Shown here in pieces: positions 60,517-64,000 of a DNA stretch of 64,000 bases. The DNA comes from Glaciecola sp. KUL10 (lineage in GTDB: Bacteria; Pseudomonadota; Gammaproteobacteria; Enterobacterales; Alteromonadaceae). Numbering within the stretch: the stretch's first letter is position 1; every line of letters begins with the position of its first letter. The position numbers and the translations under genes are program-made. The DNA is taken from the NCBI RefSeq assembly GCF_003203515.1, contig NZ_BGNG01000007.1:62001-126000 (forward strand), given 5' to 3'. The notes beneath the pieces are model-generated. The model worked only from the letters and a program-made list of their open reading frames with translations, was not told the DNA's origin and did no database searches.

Positions 60517-63500
60517 ATGCGTAAAGCACACAAATTCAAAGTCAACGCTATTACAGCGACTTTGTTAGCTACGTTAACGACTACTTTGGTCGCACAAGAG
60601 TCTGAAGAAAAAGACGAGACTACTAATGTGGAAGTTATCGAGGTAAAAGGACTTAAAGGTAGTTTAAGTAAATCAATTAACGACAAACGCCTTTCTAAAA
60701 CTATAAAAGACACAATAAATGCCGAAGACATAGGTAAAAATACAGACCAAAATATTGCAGATGCGCTTGGACGAGTGACCGGCGTATCGATAATCACTAG
60801 GGACGGCGAAGGCTCTCAAGTCACTGTGCGTGGTGCAGGCGCCAACCAGAATTTAATCACTTTAAACGGCCAACAACTCGCAAGTACTGATTTTAATCAA
60901 GCGGTAGATTTGAGCTCTTTCTCTGCTGATATATTATCTAAACTTGAGGTAGTTAAAACACCAAGCGCTGATCAAGACGAAGGTTCATTGGGTGCCACGA
61001 TTAATCTAGTCACGATAAAACCGCTTAATCAAAGTGAAGATATTCGAACGTTAACTGTCCAAGGCCGTTACAACGACTTTGCCGATGAAGAAACTAATTA
61101 TAAAATCAATTTCACTGCGACCGAGACGTTTTTAGATGAAACACTCGGTGTTGCCATTTCAGCCTACGATGAGACCAATTATACGCGCCGTGATCAATAC
61201 CGCGTGGGTAACTTTCAAGCTTCAAGAACAATCGATTTAGCCTCTGACGAAAATGGTGAAATCATTTCTGGGGTGCGAGGCATTGTGCATACCAACACAG
61301 TTTATGAGTTGCTTCAAAATACAAATGATCGTCGAGGCGCGACGCTTGGCTTGCAATGGTTGCCAGGAGATGTAACCGAAGTGACCTTTGATGCGACGTA
61401 TTCAACGCAAACGATTGCGCGTCTTAACGATGGTGTACTAACTCGTTTTCCGGGCACTGATAACTTCTTTGAAGGTGAACGTCCGCTAAATGCGCTGCGT
61501 CCACCCGCGCCATTCACGGATCCACAAGAAGATTGGTACATTTTAAATTCTGAAACTCTGACATTTGATCGCTTTCTAAATCGTTTTGCAGCAGGTGACA
61601 TATATAACTCACAAGGCGGAGATGAAAGAGACAATGCAAGTGCTCAATTTAAGCTCAACCATGAGTTAACAGATACTTTTAGATTCGAAGCGACGCTTGG
61701 TTATTCTAAAAGTGAATCTGAAAGTTTACCGAGTGCTTTTGCTGCGCTTCAGAATTTCCGTCAACGCCCTGCTCAACTTCTTTACGATGCGTTGGGTAAC
61801 ATTCAACCTGTTGGTTATGACTGTACTCAAGGGCGTTGTCAGATTGTAAGTGGAACATCCGAGCTAGATTTTGGTGAAATCCTCGTTGATCAAACAGTCG
61901 ATGGTGTGTTCACTCCTGCATTCCAGGATAATTCAGTTAATACATCATTTAATCCACTTGATGCTCGCTCGCTGCACTTAGCATTTATTAGGGAGCAAGA
62001 TGTAAAGGTTGAGGATGAAATTAAAACAGCGAAACTTGATTTTGATTATGATCTCGATAAGTTTGGCATCACAACACTTGAGTTTGGTTTTAAAATCACC
62101 GAAAGAGAGAAGTTTGTTGATAACCAAAACTATACATTTGATACCGTAACTGCGACTGAAGTTTTTGAAGATGAATTTGGTAACCCGGTCGCTGTGCAAG
62201 GTGGCAGTTTGTTGGATGTTAGTTCTAATCTGATTGCTCGCGAGGGCGGTCTTCCATATTCTGACTTTATGAATTCATTGGGCATTGCATCAAATCCAAA
62301 TACTCGTTTTGCTCCAGTTGATGCTACCCTTGCTGCTAGTATATTGTTCGACGATGAAAATACCATTAGAACGCCTGATAATACTGAGTCGCGCAATATA
62401 GGCTTAGATACCGAATCTTTCTATCTAAAAGCTAACTTTGAATTTTTAGATGGAAGACTCTCGGGTGATGTAGGCGTAAGGTATGTTAAAACAGATGTAA
62501 ACTCCTCAGGTTTTGGCGGCGCTAATTTCCACCAATTTACTGAATCACTAGAACGTGAATTTAGTTTGACTAAACTCAGAGAGTTGCGTGATACATCACT
62601 TCCACAGTGTCGCGCTCAGGTCTTTGCAGATCCCGCTAATCCTCAAGGTTATGAGCGTAAATATCAAAGAAGTGATGGCCTAGGTTGGGATACATCATCA
62701 GGTCCAGATCCATCGCAGTGGACCCGTATACCTGATCAAGGCCCTTGTCACGATCCTGCATATGCGCAGTGGGTTCAAGATCAAATCAATGGCGTCGAAT
62801 CTGATTTTACAATTAACTGGTTAACGATGTGGCAGTATGCTGATGTAAGCACTACGCGTGGCGGAAACTGGGATCCAACATTAACAAGCGCACCCTATAT
62901 TTATGATGGTACGCCAACTTCTGGGAATGATGCGAATCAGTTCACTGTTGATGGTGTTATCAACCGTAATTTACAGTCTTTTGCTACTACGGGCTCGCAT
63001 ACATACGAAAATATACTGCCAAGTTTAAACCTGAGTTACATCATTAATGATGATTTAATTGGTCGTTTTGCTATTTCAAAAACCATGACTCGTCCAGAAA
63101 TTGATAATTTACGACCTGGATTCCAACTTAATGAAAATGGTTATTGGGGAACGGGTTTGTCTAACAATGGCAGCAGAATTCGTTTATTCAACCCTAAGTT
63201 AGATCCGCTTGAATCTAACAACTTGGATTTATCCTTAGAATGGTACTTTGCCCCTACGTCTTTGCTTAGTGCGGCATTGTTTTATAAGGATATGACCAAC
63301 TTCACCGAAACTGAAACTGTGCTCAGTTATCTTCAGGATATTAGGAACAACGACGGTCAAGTGCTGACTGAAGAAGACTTGATTTTACCTGAAAATGAAA
63401 GTGCAGCAGATTTTGGCCTAACAGGATGTTTACCTTTAAGGGCTACTGCTGACTTTGGTTGGAATGCAAGTGACCCTAATCGTTTCACTGATGACTTACG

Positions 63501-64000
63501 AGATTTATGTAACCAATACTCGGTGAGTAAAATCGTGAACGGTAAAGGAGCAGAAATAACAGGTCTTGAGTTGGGTTATGTCCAATCTTTTGATTTCCTA
63601 GGAGGCTATATCCTCGGTGGTCTTGGAATATCAGCAAACTACACATATCAAGAATCAGAATACGAGTCAGACGTTTCGTCAATTAATCCAGCAATTACTT
63701 TACCAGCATTGCCCGTGGCGGATACACCTGAACATACTTACAACTTTACTACTTTCTGGGAGCAAGATGGGCATCAGGTTCGATTGAGCTACCGAGGGAG
63801 CAGCGATTCGTTAGTAGGTGTAGATTATAACACTGGTTTGACAGGGAGAACTTGGAATCAAGGTTCATTATGGAATGAAGGCAGAGGTGCCTTGGATCTA
63901 TCGGTTTCTTATAAATATAACGAAAACGTCTTGGTAACTTTCCAAGCAGTGAACTTACTTGATGAAGCATTTAGAACTTATTTCACAAGTCGCGAATTAG
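60517..64000 (+). CDS. TonB-dependent receptor for agar oligosaccharides, 3'-truncated
   Basis: Large TonB-dependent outer-membrane receptor, reading frame open through the last base, about 1,161 codons seen. A signal peptide (about 1-28) is followed by a plug domain (VSIITRDGEGSQVTVRG and GATINLVT), then a long beta-barrel; the last visible segment, NLLDEAFRTYFTSREL, is close to the family's usual end, so perhaps 40-60 residues are missing. The start ATG has GGGGG 7 nt upstream. Its position opposite the agarase operon makes agarose or neoagaro-oligosaccharides the likely cargo, an inference by context. Confidence 0.9.
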   Translation, partial: MRKAHKFKVNAITATLLATLTTTLVAQESEEKDETTNVEVIEVKGLKGSLSKSINDKRLSKTIKDTINAEDIGKNTDQNIADALGRVTGVSIITRDGEGSQVTVRGAGANQNLITLNGQQLASTDFNQAVDLSSFSADILSKLEVVKTPSADQDEGSLGATINLVTIKPLNQSEDIRTLTVQGRYNDFADEETNYKINFTATETFLDETLGVAISAYDETNYTRRDQYRVGNFQASRTIDLASDENGEIISGVRGIVHTNTVYELLQNTNDRRGATLGLQWLPGDVTEVTFDATYSTQTIARLNDGVLTRFPGTDNFFEGERPLNALRPPAPFTDPQEDWYILNSETLTFDRFLNRFAAGDIYNSQGGDERDNASAQFKLNHELTDTFRFEATLGYSKSESESLPSAFAALQNFRQRPAQLLYDALGNIQPVGYDCTQGRCQIVSGTSELDFGEILVDQTVDGVFTPAFQDNSVNTSFNPLDARSLHLAFIREQDVKVEDEIKTAKLDFDYDLDKFGITTLEFGFKITEREKFVDNQNYTFDTVTATEVFEDEFGNPVAVQGGSLLDVSSNLIAREGGLPYSDFMNSLGIASNPNTRFAPVDATLAASILFDDENTIRTPDNTESRNIGLDTESFYLKANFEFLDGRLSGDVGVRYVKTDVNSSGFGGANFHQFTESLEREFSLTKLRELRDTSLPQCRAQVFADPANPQGYERKYQRSDGLGWDTSSGPDPSQWTRIPDQGPCHDPAYAQWVQDQINGVESDFTINWLTMWQYADVSTTRGGNWDPTLTSAPYIYDGTPTSGNDANQFTVDGVINRNLQSFATTGSHTYENILPSLNLSYIINDDLIGRFAISKTMTRPEIDNLRPGFQLNENGYWGTGLSNNGSRIRLFNPKLDPLESNNLDLSLEWYFAPTSLLSAALFYKDMTNFTETETVLSYLQDIRNNDGQVLTEEDLILPENESAADFGLTGCLPLRATADFGWNASDPNRFTDDLRDLCNQYSVSKIVNGKGAEITGLELGYVQSFDFLGGYILGGLGISANYTYQESEYESDVSSINPAITLPALPVADTPEHTYNFTTFWEQDGHQVRLSYRGSSDSLVGVDYNTGLTGRTWNQGSLWNEGRGALDLSVSYKYNENVLVTFQAVNLLDEAFRTYFTSREL

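Noticed and set aside
1-64000. CRISPR arrays, insertion sequences, prophage or integrase genes
   Set aside because: I saw no spaced repeat array, transposase, integrase or terminal inverted repeat anywhere in the window.

Overview
The window comes from the chromosome of a marine, agar-degrading gammaproteobacterium, most likely an Alteromonadales member of the Paraglaciecola/Glaciecola/Aliiglaciecola type. The pointers are the low-GC, densely packed genome, the family make-up (class II DAHP synthase, SapC-family protein, large TonB-dependent receptor, several S9, class C and lipase-type hydrolases) and a large agarose-utilisation locus. The genus is an inference; no rRNA or tRNA gene is visible in the window.

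Region 1 (1-8700) is core metabolism: a 5'-truncated bioD, pepE, a low-molecular-weight tyrosine phosphatase, a vitamin B12-type ABC permease (btuC) and ATPase (btuD) separated by the divergent glycerol genes glpK and glpD, then class II DAHP synthase. Region 2 (8700-33600) is accessory: an S9 peptidase, three class C serine hydrolases, alpha/beta hydrolases, an aspartyl-protease-like lipoprotein, a LysR/pirin pair, redox and stress genes, and a divergent pair of membrane-anchored XRE-type paralogues. It holds three gene remnants: the C-terminus of a decayed hydrolase (about 10853-11081), a frameshifted small gene (11416-11761) and an 11-residue stub of an FMN reductase start (19815). Region 3 (34100-41500) has a Tat-exported PhoD-like phosphatase, a DUF3820 protein, a class 3 lipase, an Atm1-type ABC exporter, a TPR protein with a degenerate receiver domain and a small monooxygenase-fold protein.

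Region 4 (41500-64000) is the agar locus. On the + strand are SapC and an AraC regulator, then, divergent from a GntR/FCD regulator, a tight four-gene cassette for 3,6-anhydro-L-galactose: enolase-superfamily cycloisomerase, zinc dehydrogenase, SDR and aldehyde dehydrogenase. It converges at a bidirectional hairpin terminator (48396-48427) with a six-gene minus-strand operon: GH50 agarase, GH86 agarase, an FG-GAP/UnbV lipoprotein, a sugar-porter MFS transporter, a second GH50 agarase and an M14 deacylase. Divergent from that operon is a TonB-dependent receptor running off the right edge. In the inferred flow, the receptor imports agar oligosaccharides, the three lipoprotein agarases cut at the cell surface or periplasm, the MFS carrier moves sugars to the cytoplasm, and the cassette turns anhydrogalactose into 2-keto-3-deoxy sugar acids.

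The most notable non-coding signal is a palindrome, TTGTTAACAA, found intact upstream of the sapC-like gene, inside the promoter spacer of the anhydrogalactose cassette and upstream of the TonB receptor. Near-copies sit in the receptor/agarase divergent region and before the PhoD-like gene. It is a good candidate operator for the GntR (or AraC) regulator. The second notable element is a 13-bp sequence repeated in inverted orientation upstream of the two divergent XRE-type paralogues.
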